A DNA stretch of 64,000 bases from Candidatus Stahliibacteriota bacterium (GCA_004375895.1 SOJW01000015.1:1-64000); one strand, 5' to 3'; positions 26,862-36,865 are shown, counted from the stretch's first letter. A program made the numbers and translations. Notes: generated from the letters alone by a model not told the origin.

Positions 26862-27803
26862 CTAGGTTCTGCGCTTGCGCGAGGGCAGGATCTTTTCTAA
26901 CTCGATTACTATCGGGGCCACGATGAACGAGGAGGAGTAGGTTCCTATGACAACACCTATGGCCATGGTCAGGGCGAAGGGGAAGATCGCAGTGCCCGAA
27001 GCGAAGATTACTACAGCAAGTGCTACGAAGAGAGTGGTGAGCGAGGTAACGATGGTTCGCGAAATGGTCATGTTGATGCCTGAATCGATGTTATCGGTAA
27101 GCGTCGCGCCGCGACGTGTTTTTATAAGCTCCTGGATACGCTTGGAGATAACGATAGAGTCGTTCACCGAGTAACCTATGATGGTAAGTAAAGCGGCGAT
27201 AACCGTGATGTCTATACGGATACCTGCAAGCGTGATTATTCCAAGGGTTATCCATACGTCGTGGAAAACCGCCACAACCGTTCCGACACCGAACCGGAAG
27301 TCAATCCTGATCCAGATGTAGATAAGGATCAGAGCCAGCCCCAGAAGCAAGGCAAGTATAGCATCCCACTGGAGTTCCTTGCCGAAGGCGGCCGAGACCG
27401 TCTCCTCGCCGGTAAGCGTCACCTCAAGGCCAGGGTACTTGGTCTCGAGTTTATCAATTACCCGTAGACTGAAGCTTTTTTGTTCGTCTTTCTCTATCAG
27501 CAGGGTCTTCGGCGGGGTCTGGATCTGAAACGACGAGGTGCCTGTGCTCACATCCTGGATACGAAAGATCTTGACATCGGTTTCTCCAAGCTCGGCAAGC
27601 GCGGATCGGATCTTCTCTGTGGTCATAGGGTCGGAGAAGGAAAGCCCTATCTTTGATCCACCCTTGAAATCGATCCCGTAGTTAGGCCCGCCTTTCACGA
27701 TAAGCAGGATAAGGGTAAGCACGATAAGTGCGCCGGAGGCGATGAAACCTATGTAACGAAGGCGGCTGAAGGGGATGTGTGTTTCTTTGAGTATCTGCAG
27801 CAT
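26862..27803 (-). CDS. secF: Protein translocase subunit SecF
   Basis: GIDFKGGSKI, TIIGYSVNDSIVISKRIQE. Confidence 0.95.
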   Translation of the reverse strand: MLQILKETHIPFSRLRYIGFIASGALIVLTLILLIVKGGPNYGIDFKGGSKIGLSFSDPMTTEKIRSALAELGETDVKIFRIQDVSTGTSSFQIQTPPKTLLIEKDEQKSFSLRVIDKLETKYPGLEVTLTGEETVSAAFGKELQWDAILALLLGLALILIYIWIRIDFRFGVGTVVAVFHDVWITLGIITLAGIRIDITVIAALLTIIGYSVNDSIVISKRIQELIKTRRGATLTDNIDSGINMTISRTIVTSLTTLFVALAVVIFASGTAIFPFALTMAIGVVIGTYSSSFIVAPIVIELEKILPSRKRRT

Positions 27804-27811
27804 CTCCTCTC

Positions 27812-29347
27812 CTAGATGTAGAGTTTTCGGTCAGGACGTTTGAACAGGTAGAGGTCGAAGAGGCCCTTGGAGAAGTAGATCGCGGTAACCATGTTTATAA
27901 TCAATCCAACGATGAGTGTGATGGCGAATCCGCGCACCGGCCCGGAGTTGAAGACGGCAAGTATTATTGCTGCTATGATCGTCGTGATGTTGGCATCTAT
28001 AATCACCCGCCAGGCTTTACTGTAACCCGTCTCAACAGCCGAACGTGGGAACTTGCCGGTCATTAACTCCTCCCGTATTCGTTCATAGATCAAGACGTTC
28101 GCGTCCACCGCCATACCGATGGTAAGGGCGATGGCTGCCAGACCAGGCAATGTAAGAGTGGCTCTGAACCCGGCAAGGATAGCAAGTAGCCCAAAGAGGT
28201 TGAAGATAAGGGCCGCCACCGCTACAAGTCCTGAGCCGGTGTAGTAGATGACGATGAATAAAACGACTGCGGCCAAACCGATGATGATGGCTATAACGCC
28301 TGCACGGATGGAGTCGCGTCCTAAGGTAGGGCTAACCGTTCGCTCCTCGACGATGCGCAGTGGAACAGGCAGGGCACCGTGCCTGATGAGTATGGCCAGA
28401 TCCCTCATCTCGTCGCCGCCCCTATCGTAACTCGTAATCGTGGCAGCCGAACCCGGTGGGATGCGTTCCTTTATTACCGGAGCAGACTTCACCACATCAT
28501 CGAAAACGATCGCCAGACGTTCGCCGACGTTCGAGCCGGTCACATTGGCAAAGCGCGTCTGACCGCTGCGCTGAAGATCCATCTCAGTCATCCAGGTGTT
28601 CTGAAGATTGGGATCATTACCCGAATAAGGTTTGGCTTTTGCGTCCTTGACGTCTGCACCGGTGATCTCGGCCCTCTTCTTTATCACGTAGACCCTGCGA
28701 ATGGTTCGTCCCTCAACCTCCTCCTCATGGCCGAAGAGAATCTCAGCATCTGAGGGAACCACCGCACGGGTCTCATCAACAAGCTTCTTGAATGCCCGAT
28801 AGTTACGCTTCTCAACAGCGGCGTCGCTTCCAGCAGGAACAAGATACCCGCTGAACGGCCTTGCGCCGCCAAGAGAGTCACCTGAAAGATGCGCATCTAT
28901 GTCGGAAAATATCTTCATGGTAGCTTCATGGCTCGCAAGCAGCCTGAACTCAAGTAATCCTGTCTTGCCTATCACCTCAAGCGCTCTTTTTCTGTCCGCG
29001 ATTCCGGGAAGCTGGACCTGCATGCGGTTCCTTCCAACCCGCTGTATGTTAGGTTCGCTGACACCAAGGTCATCTACGCGATCCCTTATGATACTGATGG
29101 CGTTGTCAGTAGCGCTTACCACCTCTTTGGGAGTGAAACCCCTGCCAGAGGTATCCGCCTCCAAAACAAGGTGCATCCCACCCACAAGATCAAGCCCAAG
29201 GTGGAGCGCCCTCTTCTCGAGTGCCATACGTTCCTCTTCATCCAGATCGGTTGCTACGAGCAGCCTGAGCGTGGGATAGAGAAGAACGACGCCTATCACC
29301 AAAGCCAGTATGAAAAGAACCAACTTGATCCACAGACTTCGCTTCAT
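27812..29347 (-). CDS. secD: Protein translocase subunit SecD
   Basis: LGLDLVGGMHLVLE, GMAVDANVLIYERIREE. ATG 29347 (MKRSLWIKL) follows aaggaggt; the ORF track extends to 29422. Confidence 0.95.
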   Translation of the reverse strand: MKRSLWIKLVLFILALVIGVVLLYPTLRLLVATDLDEEERMALEKRALHLGLDLVGGMHLVLEADTSGRGFTPKEVVSATDNAISIIRDRVDDLGVSEPNIQRVGRNRMQVQLPGIADRKRALEVIGKTGLLEFRLLASHEATMKIFSDIDAHLSGDSLGGARPFSGYLVPAGSDAAVEKRNYRAFKKLVDETRAVVPSDAEILFGHEEEVEGRTIRRVYVIKKRAEITGADVKDAKAKPYSGNDPNLQNTWMTEMDLQRSGQTRFANVTGSNVGERLAIVFDDVVKSAPVIKERIPPGSAATITSYDRGGDEMRDLAILIRHGALPVPLRIVEERTVSPTLGRDSIRAGVIAIIIGLAAVVLFIVIYYTGSGLVAVAALIFNLFGLLAILAGFRATLTLPGLAAIALTIGMAVDANVLIYERIREELMTGKFPRSAVETGYSKAWRVIIDANITTIIAAIILAVFNSGPVRGFAITLIVGLIINMVTAIYFSKGLFDLYLFKRPDRKLYI

Positions 29348-29384
29348 CAAACCTCCTTGAGGGGTTTGCCGGATTCTTCTCTCA

Positions 29385-30101
29385 TCAAACTTCCTTTCCC
29401 ATAAGGATTGCCATCTCGGCAACCGCCTGCCTAATACCTACCTTCAGTGCCCGCGCCACGATCGTAAAGCCTATTGAAGCGCCGGCTATCTCTTCTATCT
29501 CCATGAGCGGAGATATGTTCTCGTAGTCAAGCGCGTGACCGATGTGTGCCTCAAGCCCCAATGTGTTTGCGAACCTTGCCCTCTCCCGGAAGAGTTCTAC
29601 GAACTCAGCCCGCCGTTCAGGCTGATGGGCATAGGCATCGGTGTTGAACTCGACCCTCTTGGCACCGAGCTTTTGGGCAAGCTCTATCATCTCCTCGGCG
29701 GCCTCGATGAAGACCGAGAGACGGATGCCTGCTGCAATAAGCCTCTCGGCGCAAGGCTTGACATCACCGAACCGGGCTAGCAAATCAAGACCGCCCTGGG
29801 TAGTAACCTCTTCCGGACGTTCGGGAACCAGACTCACCTGGTGCGGCTTGATCTCAAGTGCGATCCGCGTCATCTCTTCAGTGGCGGCCATCTCCAGATT
29901 AAGCTCGCCGCCGATCGCCTCCTTTAGCCGACGGACGTCAGCCTCCTTTATATGCCGACGGTCACAGCGCAGATGACAGGTTATACCGTCAGCCCCGCCT
30001 GCCTCGGCTTCCAAAGCAAACTCAACCGGATCTGGAAAACGCTCGCGCCGCGCCTCGCGCAGGGTGGCGATATGATCCACGTTTACACTGAGCTCACGCA
30101 T
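29385..30101 (-). CDS. pdxJ: Pyridoxine 5'-phosphate synthase
   Basis: LSVNVDHIATLREARR, GADGITCHLRCDRRHI, HQVSLVPERPEEVTTQGGLD, AGHALDYEN-type end (IGHALDYENI). ORF extends to 30137. Confidence 0.95.
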   Translation of the reverse strand: MRELSVNVDHIATLREARRERFPDPVEFALEAEAGGADGITCHLRCDRRHIKEADVRRLKEAIGGELNLEMAATEEMTRIALEIKPHQVSLVPERPEEVTTQGGLDLLARFGDVKPCAERLIAAGIRLSVFIEAAEEMIELAQKLGAKRVEFNTDAYAHQPERRAEFVELFRERARFANTLGLEAHIGHALDYENISPLMEIEEIAGASIGFTIVARALKVGIRQAVAEMAILMGKEV

Positions 30102-30327
30102 AAACGGAAGGATACTTGCAAAAAGGGAGTATGTCAAGATTTACGAAGTCCACCTAAATACTGTAGAGGCCAAGAAGACTTGACGATCGCCCGAATTGGA
30201 TTGCCATCCAGACATGCCCGAAAACGATTCTTGCAAAGCCAAGCGATTCTGGGAGGAGTGCTTTGCCAAAACCGAACCTGACATCAAGTTGCTTTTGGAG
30301 AGGAGTTTTTCTCCAATGATATCCCTT

Positions 30328-30419
30328 GTGCATACAGCCTCAGACCGAAGGGGGAAGAATTCCCAATAGCGTAGTCCCCAACGCTTTCCAAGGTGTTGCA
30401 CTTCATTATTGAACTCACG
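30328..30419. repeat. Dispersed repeat, second copy at 52103-52173
   Basis: 38-nt exact match cgctttccaaggtgttgcacttcattattgaactcacg plus GTGCATACAKCCTCAGA upstream. Confidence 0.7.
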
Positions 30420-30808
30420 GACTCAAAAGATGGACACGCAAAGAAAAAAGATAAGCCGCCTAACGTCGTGGAGACGACTCCTATCTGCCCCGCATAATTA
30501 GAACGATGTTTTGACCCTAAACAAAGTTTCACCAAGAATCAACCCTCTTTATCCATCATAAGCCGCAGCCTTAAAATCCCTGAGCCGAAAGACCCATACG
30601 GAGAGAATCGAGAGCGGATAGATAGAACACTCATGTATCCCCCTACTTAGATAACGAATTCAATAGAACCCCTTCATCAAAGCGCCCCCTCCTTAAAAAT
30701 ACCCTTATAAGGTTTAATATCAGGGTAAACAAGTGGCTTCAATTTACTTGACATGGATGAGTTTTTCCCTATTGTGGTAGAATAATTGAGTTAAAAAAGC
30801 GAGGTCTT

Positions 30809-32191
30809 ATGCTTGACAAACTAGAGACAGCTATAGGTTCCTCCAAGGCTGACTACACAGACATCCGATACGAGGAGAACCGGCGGGTTACAATAAGCTA
30901 CGAGAACCGTGAGCTGCGCAGGCTTTCGACAACCACCAGCCGGGGTGGTCATGTGCGCTGCTACGCAAACGGCGGAAAGGCTATCCATTCGTTCTCCAGA
31001 ATGGAGGATATGGAGCGTGGCCTATCTCAATGTGCGGCTGACTCACAGATCGTAGGCTCGCACCGAAAAGCCAAGCTCTCCCTTGCCCCTACTGAGACTT
31101 TGCGCGGCCAGTTACTGCTTTCGCCTGAAAAGGATCCCCGCAAATGGCCTTTGGATGAAAAACACGAGTTACTCAAGCACTACCGCGATCTGCTTCTCTA
31201 CATCCCAAAGGTGGTGGTGGTAGCAGGTGCCTACTCGGAGTGGCACTCGCATCGCTGGTTCGTCTCATCTGAAGGTACCGCGATCGAGTACGATCTCCTG
31301 ATCACCAACATCGGCTTCCAGATTACCGCAAGAGACGGCAATGTGGTAGAAAAAACCGTGTATTCTGTAGGTGGACGCGACGACTACTCCAACCTCCTTG
31401 ACCGAGACGAGGAGTTCCTGGAGCGTGGCAGGATAGCGGCCGAGCTTACCACCGCAGATCAACTGCCTGCAGGCAACTTCCCGGTGATCCTTGATTCTGA
31501 TGAGGCAAGCGTCTTCATCCACGAGGCGTTCGGACATCTTTCAGAGGCGGACGGTCTTCAGGATAACCCCGCGTTTTTGGCCAAGCTTCAGATCGGCGCC
31601 GAGCTAGGCTCCGGGATTCTGAACGTAACGGACGACGGCACGATACTTACCGCGCCGGGCGGACATCTGGTTGACGATGAAGGAGTGCGGACCCGGCGCA
31701 CCGAGCTCATAAAGAAAGGGGTGCTGGCAGGTCGCATGCACTCACGCGAGACCGCCGCAGAGTTTTCCGAGGAGCTTTCAGGCAACATGAGGGCGGTCGG
31801 ACCCAAGTTTACCCCAATCGTGCGCATGTCCAACATCTTTATCGAGAGGGGAACTTCCACTTTTGAGGAGATGGTCTCTTCCATCGATCACGGCTACTAC
31901 CTTGTGGGAGCCAAGGGTGGGCAGACCTCAGGTGATGCCTTCACCTTCGGCGCCCAGTACGGATACGAGATAAAAGCTGGCAAGCTCGGCAGGCTCCTTC
32001 GCGACCTCAACATGTCAGGGGAGTTGTTTGAGACTTTGCAAAACATCTCCATGATCGGCGACGATTTAAGATTTGCAGAGCGCGGGGGCTGCGGCAAGGG
32101 CGGAGGCGGCCCCATGCAGCTTAATGCAAAATCAGGAAAGGGTGCTCCACACATCAAGATCAACAAGGTTACCCTCGGAGGTGCAAAATGA
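30809..32191 (+). CDS. tldD: TldD-family metallopeptidase
   Basis: HEAFGHLSEAD metal motif, C-terminal GGCGKGGGGPMQ. Confidence 0.93.
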   Translation: MLDKLETAIGSSKADYTDIRYEENRRVTISYENRELRRLSTTTSRGGHVRCYANGGKAIHSFSRMEDMERGLSQCAADSQIVGSHRKAKLSLAPTETLRGQLLLSPEKDPRKWPLDEKHELLKHYRDLLLYIPKVVVVAGAYSEWHSHRWFVSSEGTAIEYDLLITNIGFQITARDGNVVEKTVYSVGGRDDYSNLLDRDEEFLERGRIAAELTTADQLPAGNFPVILDSDEASVFIHEAFGHLSEADGLQDNPAFLAKLQIGAELGSGILNVTDDGTILTAPGGHLVDDEGVRTRRTELIKKGVLAGRMHSRETAAEFSEELSGNMRAVGPKFTPIVRMSNIFIERGTSTFEEMVSSIDHGYYLVGAKGGQTSGDAFTFGAQYGYEIKAGKLGRLLRDLNMSGELFETLQNISMIGDDLRFAERGGCGKGGGGPMQLNAKSGKGAPHIKINKVTLGGAK

Positions 32192-33492
32192 TAGAGAAAC
32201 TACTCAACGCATCCCTCGAACTGTTCGATGACGGGGAGATATACTATAAAGAAGAGGTGAATACCAGCGTTCGCTACGGAAATTGGGACCTGAGAAACAT
32301 CTCATCCAACCGGGTCTCAGGCGTGATGATGCGGGTAAAAAAACAAGGAAAGCTGGGTATTGCTTCAGCCACCACACTGGACGATCCCAAAACCCTTCTT
32401 GAAGCGGCTCGGGATTCGGCAAAGCACGGCAATGAGATCCCCTACTCCTTCTCTCAGGCCACAGGGTTTCCCCAGGTTCAAAGTTACTCTCAAGAGGCCA
32501 CGAATTACCCCACCGCAAAGATGATCGAGATGTGCGAGCGGGCAAAGGAAGAGGTGCGGGAGGTTCTGCCCGACATCTCGCTGAACATCACGATGAGCAA
32601 GGAAGAAGAACACATACGTATAGCCACCTCCGGCGGCACGCGCGCAGAGCAACTCATCACCAACGTGGATTTCACAATCTCCGCTCCTATCAAGGGCGCC
32701 GGCATATCAGTCTACCGCTTCAAATCGGAGGTCGCCCCATTTGAGTATCCCGCTGAAGTGGTCCGTGGGTTCATACGCCGCTACCGCTGGACAGAAAACG
32801 CAGTAACCCCTGCCACCAAACGCATGCCGGTGATCTGGGACCCTGTGGCCCTTTACATGTTCGCCTTGGCCCTTTGCGCTGGAATCTCAGGCGAGGAGCT
32901 GGTCAAGAAGACCTCCCCCCTCATGGACAAACACGAAAAGCAGATACTTTCGGATAAGATCACCCTCGTAGACGATCCACATTCGCCTCGCGTGGGTGCC
33001 AGAGGTTTCGACGACGAGGGCGTGCCTACCGAGAAGCGAGCCCTTGTGGAGCGGGGCGTGCTGCGGAGTTTTCTCTTGGATCTTCGCACCGGTGCCAAGC
33101 TGGGAGCACGTTCCTCAGGCAACGGCTTCAAGCGTGCTCTATTTGGGGGCGGCACAAGCGCCATGCCCACCACATGGCCGGCAAACCTGTGGATCCAACC
33201 GGGTGATTCGTCGCTCGATGAGATGATCGCCGGCCTGGATGAGGGAATCTTCCTCACCGGCGGGATGGGATTCCATTCATCGAACTACACGCAAGGGCAC
33301 ATCGCGGTAAGGGCGATAGGTTTTGCGATCGCAAAAGGACGCATCACCGGGCGGCTTGAGAACACCATGCTCTCAGGAAACATCTACGAGGACTTCAAGC
33401 ATGTGCGCGCTGTCTCCAAAGAAGTAGAGCTGGGCAGCCTCGGTTACTACCCATACGTGCTTGTAGATTCCATGCAGGTGGTAGGGAAGTAA
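32188..33492 (+). CDS. pmbA: TldE/PmbA-family partner protein
   Basis: Overlaps tldD by 4 nt; FDDEGVPTEKRALVERGVLRSFLLDLRTGAKLGARSSGNG. Confidence 0.9.
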   Translation: MIEKLLNASLELFDDGEIYYKEEVNTSVRYGNWDLRNISSNRVSGVMMRVKKQGKLGIASATTLDDPKTLLEAARDSAKHGNEIPYSFSQATGFPQVQSYSQEATNYPTAKMIEMCERAKEEVREVLPDISLNITMSKEEEHIRIATSGGTRAEQLITNVDFTISAPIKGAGISVYRFKSEVAPFEYPAEVVRGFIRRYRWTENAVTPATKRMPVIWDPVALYMFALALCAGISGEELVKKTSPLMDKHEKQILSDKITLVDDPHSPRVGARGFDDEGVPTEKRALVERGVLRSFLLDLRTGAKLGARSSGNGFKRALFGGGTSAMPTTWPANLWIQPGDSSLDEMIAGLDEGIFLTGGMGFHSSNYTQGHIAVRAIGFAIAKGRITGRLENTMLSGNIYEDFKHVRAVSKEVELGSLGYYPYVLVDSMQVVGK

Positions 33493-33560
33493 GGCTCACA
33501 GCGAACGGCTCACAGCTCACGGCTGACAGCTCACAGCTCACGGCTCACAGCTTCCAGCTT
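33493..33560. repeat. GGCTCACAGC/GCTGTGAGC-type short repeat array, left flank of IVP gene
   Basis: ggctcacagcgaacggctcacagctcacggctgacagctcacagctcacggctcacagctt. Confidence 0.8.
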
Positions 33561-33594
33561 AATGCTGAACTCTGAGGCCCTCAGCCGGGGGCTG

Positions 33595-33951
33595 TCAACT
33601 TCCTCTGAGCTTCTTGTATAGTTGTGTAAGCATACGTTTGACGCCTTCGTATTCCCGCTCGATCGATGCGTACTCTTCTTCGTCAATGTAGGAGAGATCC
33701 TTAGCAAGAAGTAATTGATATCGTAACTCCTCGCAGGAGCCGATAGCTATATTCACAAACTGCGCAAACTCCTTTCCGCCCTCACGAGCGGCACCTTCAG
33801 CAAGATTCATTGGTATTGAATACGCCGCGCGTCTCATTTGCGTCACAAGCCCGTAAGTCTCGATCTGTGGAAACTTGGAGCTTAATCGGTATACATCCAG
33901 TACAAGCTGATGGGACCGCTTAAATACTTCGTATTTCCTGATCTCTCGCAT
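33595..33951 (-). CDS. Four-helix bundle protein (23S rRNA-IVP/S23 family)
   Basis: FKRSHQLVLDVYRLSSKFPQIETYGLVTQMRRAAYSIPMNLAEGAARE...FVNIAIGSCEELRYQLLLAKDLSYI. Confidence 0.93.
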   Translation of the reverse strand: MREIRKYEVFKRSHQLVLDVYRLSSKFPQIETYGLVTQMRRAAYSIPMNLAEGAAREGGKEFAQFVNIAIGSCEELRYQLLLAKDLSYIDEEEYASIEREYEGVKRMLTQLYKKLRGS

Positions 33952-33969
33952 CTTTCGACCCCTAAGCCG

Positions 33970-34022
33970 CCTGCTGTTCGCCGTCAGCCGTCCGCTGTCA
34001 GCTGTGAGCTGTCAGCTGTTAG
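33970..34022. repeat. Inverted GCTGTSAGC-type short repeat array, right flank of IVP gene
   Basis: gccgtcagccgtccgctgtcagctgtgagctgtcagctgttagct. Confidence 0.75.
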
Positions 34023-35092
34023 CTCTTCTCCGTGCGCGGCTTTATCTCTAACCACAGACAGACAAGGAGGGCACCGAATCCGAAGACGAAGGCGGCGATC
34101 CTGAAGACCCATCCCACGTAAGGGATACGGAACAGCACCAGCGCGATGAAGGTGCCCAGAAGCATGGAGATGATGATGTGTGGTTCCTTGCCCTTCCTGG
34201 CCGCGGAAAGCAGCCAACGTCCCATAGCCGTTCCTGCGTAAACTATTGAGAAAATGATACCTATCAAGTAGAAAGCACTGACAAACAGACCCGCACCTAT
34301 TCCCACAATGGAGGCGAACGAGAGTATCACTATGAAAAGCACCAGCGGGAGCCCCAGAAGTGCTATGCCGCCAGTTAAGGCAGAAAGGCCGGGGTTGACC
34401 ATCAGTCTGCCGGTAACGTTTTTGAAGTGACGAGGAAGAACCAGTGAGATAAAGAGTCCTGCACCGGCAAAGAAGAGGAAACCGATGATAGTCCCGATCA
34501 ACCAGCGTCCAAAGGTACGCCTGGGCAGTTTCTTTTCCACTTCAGGTTTCTCTTTAGGCTCAGGAACAAACTCCCTGGCGCCACTTTTGAGCACGGCACC
34601 TTCCGCTATATGAAGCCTGCCTGCACTGTAGCGCAGGGTATCCTCGATAATCGCGCCATACTCTATGAATATCTCCGCCCCTGAGAGCATCACCGGCCCC
34701 TTGACGTGTCCTCGAAGGAAGATCACCGCTCCCACAGCCTCAAGCGAGTCGGTGAAGGTTCCGTCAAGCTGAAGACTTGCCCCGATGACATCAGCCTTAC
34801 CTTTGATCTCACCTGAGATCTCCACCGCCGCTCCTGCAGCCATAAGGTTGCCTGCTACATCCGATAAGAGACGCACATGCGCTCCTCCCAGGGTGGCATT
34901 CCCTGGAACAGGTGCCGCGACCTCAACAAAGGCACCTCCAGCAACCAGATCGTCTGAGATCTGCCGGGTTGAATCAATGCGTACTGCTGCACCGATCAGC
35001 GCATTGTCGGAGGCAAACTCCCAGGGGTTGATCTCAACCGCGCCAAGACCGGTCACAGAGAGAAGGAGAGCAAAAACAGCACACCTTTTCAT
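34019..35092 (-). CDS. Polymer-forming/bactofilin-like repeat domain fused to C-terminal TM helices
   Basis: Signal peptide; repeats such as GNLMAAGAAVEISGEIKGKADVIGASLQLDGTF; four or more TM segments. Confidence 0.65.
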   Translation of the reverse strand: MKRCAVFALLLSVTGLGAVEINPWEFASDNALIGAAVRIDSTRQISDDLVAGGAFVEVAAPVPGNATLGGAHVRLLSDVAGNLMAAGAAVEISGEIKGKADVIGASLQLDGTFTDSLEAVGAVIFLRGHVKGPVMLSGAEIFIEYGAIIEDTLRYSAGRLHIAEGAVLKSGAREFVPEPKEKPEVEKKLPRRTFGRWLIGTIIGFLFFAGAGLFISLVLPRHFKNVTGRLMVNPGLSALTGGIALLGLPLVLFIVILSFASIVGIGAGLFVSAFYLIGIIFSIVYAGTAMGRWLLSAARKGKEPHIIISMLLGTFIALVLFRIPYVGWVFRIAAFVFGFGALLVCLWLEIKPRTEKS

Positions 35093-35242
35093 GAATGCTC
35101 CTTTAGTTTCAGGTTCACTGGTAAAGACGCAGAGGTGTGAGGGAAGGTTTCAATAAATCCTCCCTTTCGCTTTAAGCGAAAGGATCGGAGTTAGAAAGGG
35201 ATAGAAGCGACCTTGAGGTCACTTCTTACCGTTTTTTATATT

Positions 35243-35272
35243 GCGATCTTTTTGCGTTAGCAAAAAGGAGCA
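35243..35272 (+). repeat. GCGATC-hairpin-GGAGCA element, copy b
   Basis: GCGATC TTTTTGC GTTA GCAAAAA GGAGCA. Confidence 0.6.
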
Positions 35273-35287
35273 CTTGATTTGGGGTGT

Positions 35288-35773
35288 CTAAATACCGCGC
35301 TCCTTGCGCTTCTGGGTAAGATCGGTGATGTGCTTGCGTTCCTCCTCTGCAATCGCTTCGATAAGTGGGTGATCGGCTTTATTCACGAACCGCATCATCT
35401 CGTGGTAGAAGAGCAGAGAATCCTTCTCCAATCCTATAGCGGCATCGAATGCCGTGGCCTCGTCAGGTGCTTCTTTGGCTAACCGTGCTCCCATGTTCTC
35501 ATCTGCAAAGACCTCTTTGGAGACCAGTGCCGCGAGGTAGGAACGCGCCTCGTCCCAGTCGTAGGGAGCAATGTAGCCCTCTTTGGACAGCCTATCTCGC
35601 AGTTCCTTGAAACGCTCAAGATGAACATCTTCCTGATCGGCCAGATACTTGAAGAAGGTCCTCATATCAGCCTCGTTGGATTTTCTGGCAAGCTCTTCGT
35701 AGAACGCCTTGCCGTTGCGCTCGATCTGGATCGCCATCTCACCTATCTCGTAGCCGGAGAATTTAATGCCCAC
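35288..35773 (-). CDS. Ferritin-like/rubrerythrin-family protein
   Basis: QIERNGKAFYEELA, LADQEDVHLERF, EKDSLLFYHEMM, EEERKHI. Confidence 0.85.
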   Translation of the reverse strand: MGIKFSGYEIGEMAIQIERNGKAFYEELARKSNEADMRTFFKYLADQEDVHLERFKELRDRLSKEGYIAPYDWDEARSYLAALVSKEVFADENMGARLAKEAPDEATAFDAAIGLEKDSLLFYHEMMRFVNKADHPLIEAIAEEERKHITDLTQKRKERGI

Positions 35774-35863
35774 TTTGCCTCCTTTAATTTTCCTGCAAGT
35801 TTACTCCCGTTTCGTGACATCCAGCCACAGTGTTACGGGTGTGTTACGGGCGTGTTACGGGTG

Positions 35864-35986
35864 TTACGGGGCCTCCTTAGGTTCCATATCCTGGCCGCAG
35901 CAGACGAGCGTTCCGGCTCCCGCTTTCGTAACCTTCACTTCCTGTCCGCAGATGTTGCAGACGTAGGTCTTTCCTTCATCAGCCAT
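35864..35986 (-). CDS. Desulforedoxin-like 40-aa iron protein
   Basis: MADEGKTYVCNICGQEVKVTKAGAGTLVCCGQDMEPKEAP*; CxxC...CC. Below the ORF-track length cut-off; RBS aaggagg. Confidence 0.82.
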   Translation of the reverse strand: MADEGKTYVCNICGQEVKVTKAGAGTLVCCGQDMEPKEAP

Positions 35987-36208
35987 TGGATCCTCCTTGT
36001 CTTTAATTCTAAGTTGCCTCGATTCTTATCTTAACCTGTAACCCCGCCGGCGGGCGTAAGCTAAACGACTGTCCGGCGGAGGTCGTGTGCTCTCCTTCAA
36101 TTTACTCTAAACAAAAACCGGCTCTTGTCAAGAGAGAATCTGCTGTGATCCGGCAAGCTTTTGGGAACAAAGCACTTGACTACGCCCGTTTTTTGAATAG
36201 GATGCCCC

Positions 36209-36865
36209 ATGAGTGATGCGGCAAGCAGAACGGATTCCGACCCTCAAGCGAGCAGGCAAAAAAGGGCTATCCCAGATCTATTCCTGTTGCAGTATCTTCC
36301 TATAGTTCCGCGGGGGATAGCACTCGATCTGGGCGCTGGCAACGGTCGCAACAGCCTCTTCCTGGCCGAGCACGGCTTCGAGGTGGATGCATTTGACCGC
36401 GACGCCGAATCAGTAGAAAAACTTATGAGGGTAGCCCAGGAGCGGAATCTGCCTGTCAGGGCGATAAGGAACGAACTCACCACTTTGACTATTCTGCCCA
36501 AACGCTACTCGCTCGCCGTAATCGCCTGGGTGTTGATGTTTTTGAGACGCGGCGAACGCGATGGATTGGTTAAGATGGCCATTCGAGGACTTGTTCCTGG
36601 CGGATTCGTCTACCTTGGGGTGTTTTCTACCCAGGACCCTGGATACGCTCTGTGTAAGGAAAAGTTCGAGGAGATCGAAGAACGCACCTTCTTCGTGCCC
36701 AAACGCAAGATGACCATGCACTACTTCCTCCCGGAAGAGGCCAAGGCGCTCCTGGGGGGCCTTGATTTGATCGCCTTCAAAGAAGGCTACGAGATGGACA
36801 TAGGCCACGGCGATCCTCACCATCATGGCCGCATAGAGGTAATCGCCCGTTTGCCCAAAGAATAA
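36209..36865 (+). CDS. Class I SAM-dependent methyltransferase (TehB-like)
   Basis: ALDLGAGNGRNSLFLAEHGFEVDAFDRDAES. Confidence 0.85.
   Translation: MSDAASRTDSDPQASRQKRAIPDLFLLQYLPIVPRGIALDLGAGNGRNSLFLAEHGFEVDAFDRDAESVEKLMRVAQERNLPVRAIRNELTTLTILPKRYSLAVIAWVLMFLRRGERDGLVKMAIRGLVPGGFVYLGVFSTQDPGYALCKEKFEEIEERTFFVPKRKMTMHYFLPEEAKALLGGLDLIAFKEGYEMDIGHGDPHHHGRIEVIARLPKE

Noticed and set aside
33493-34022. CRISPR-like array in the short repeats around the IVP gene
   Set aside because: Units are ~8-12 nt, contiguous, without unique spacers, and inverted between flanks.
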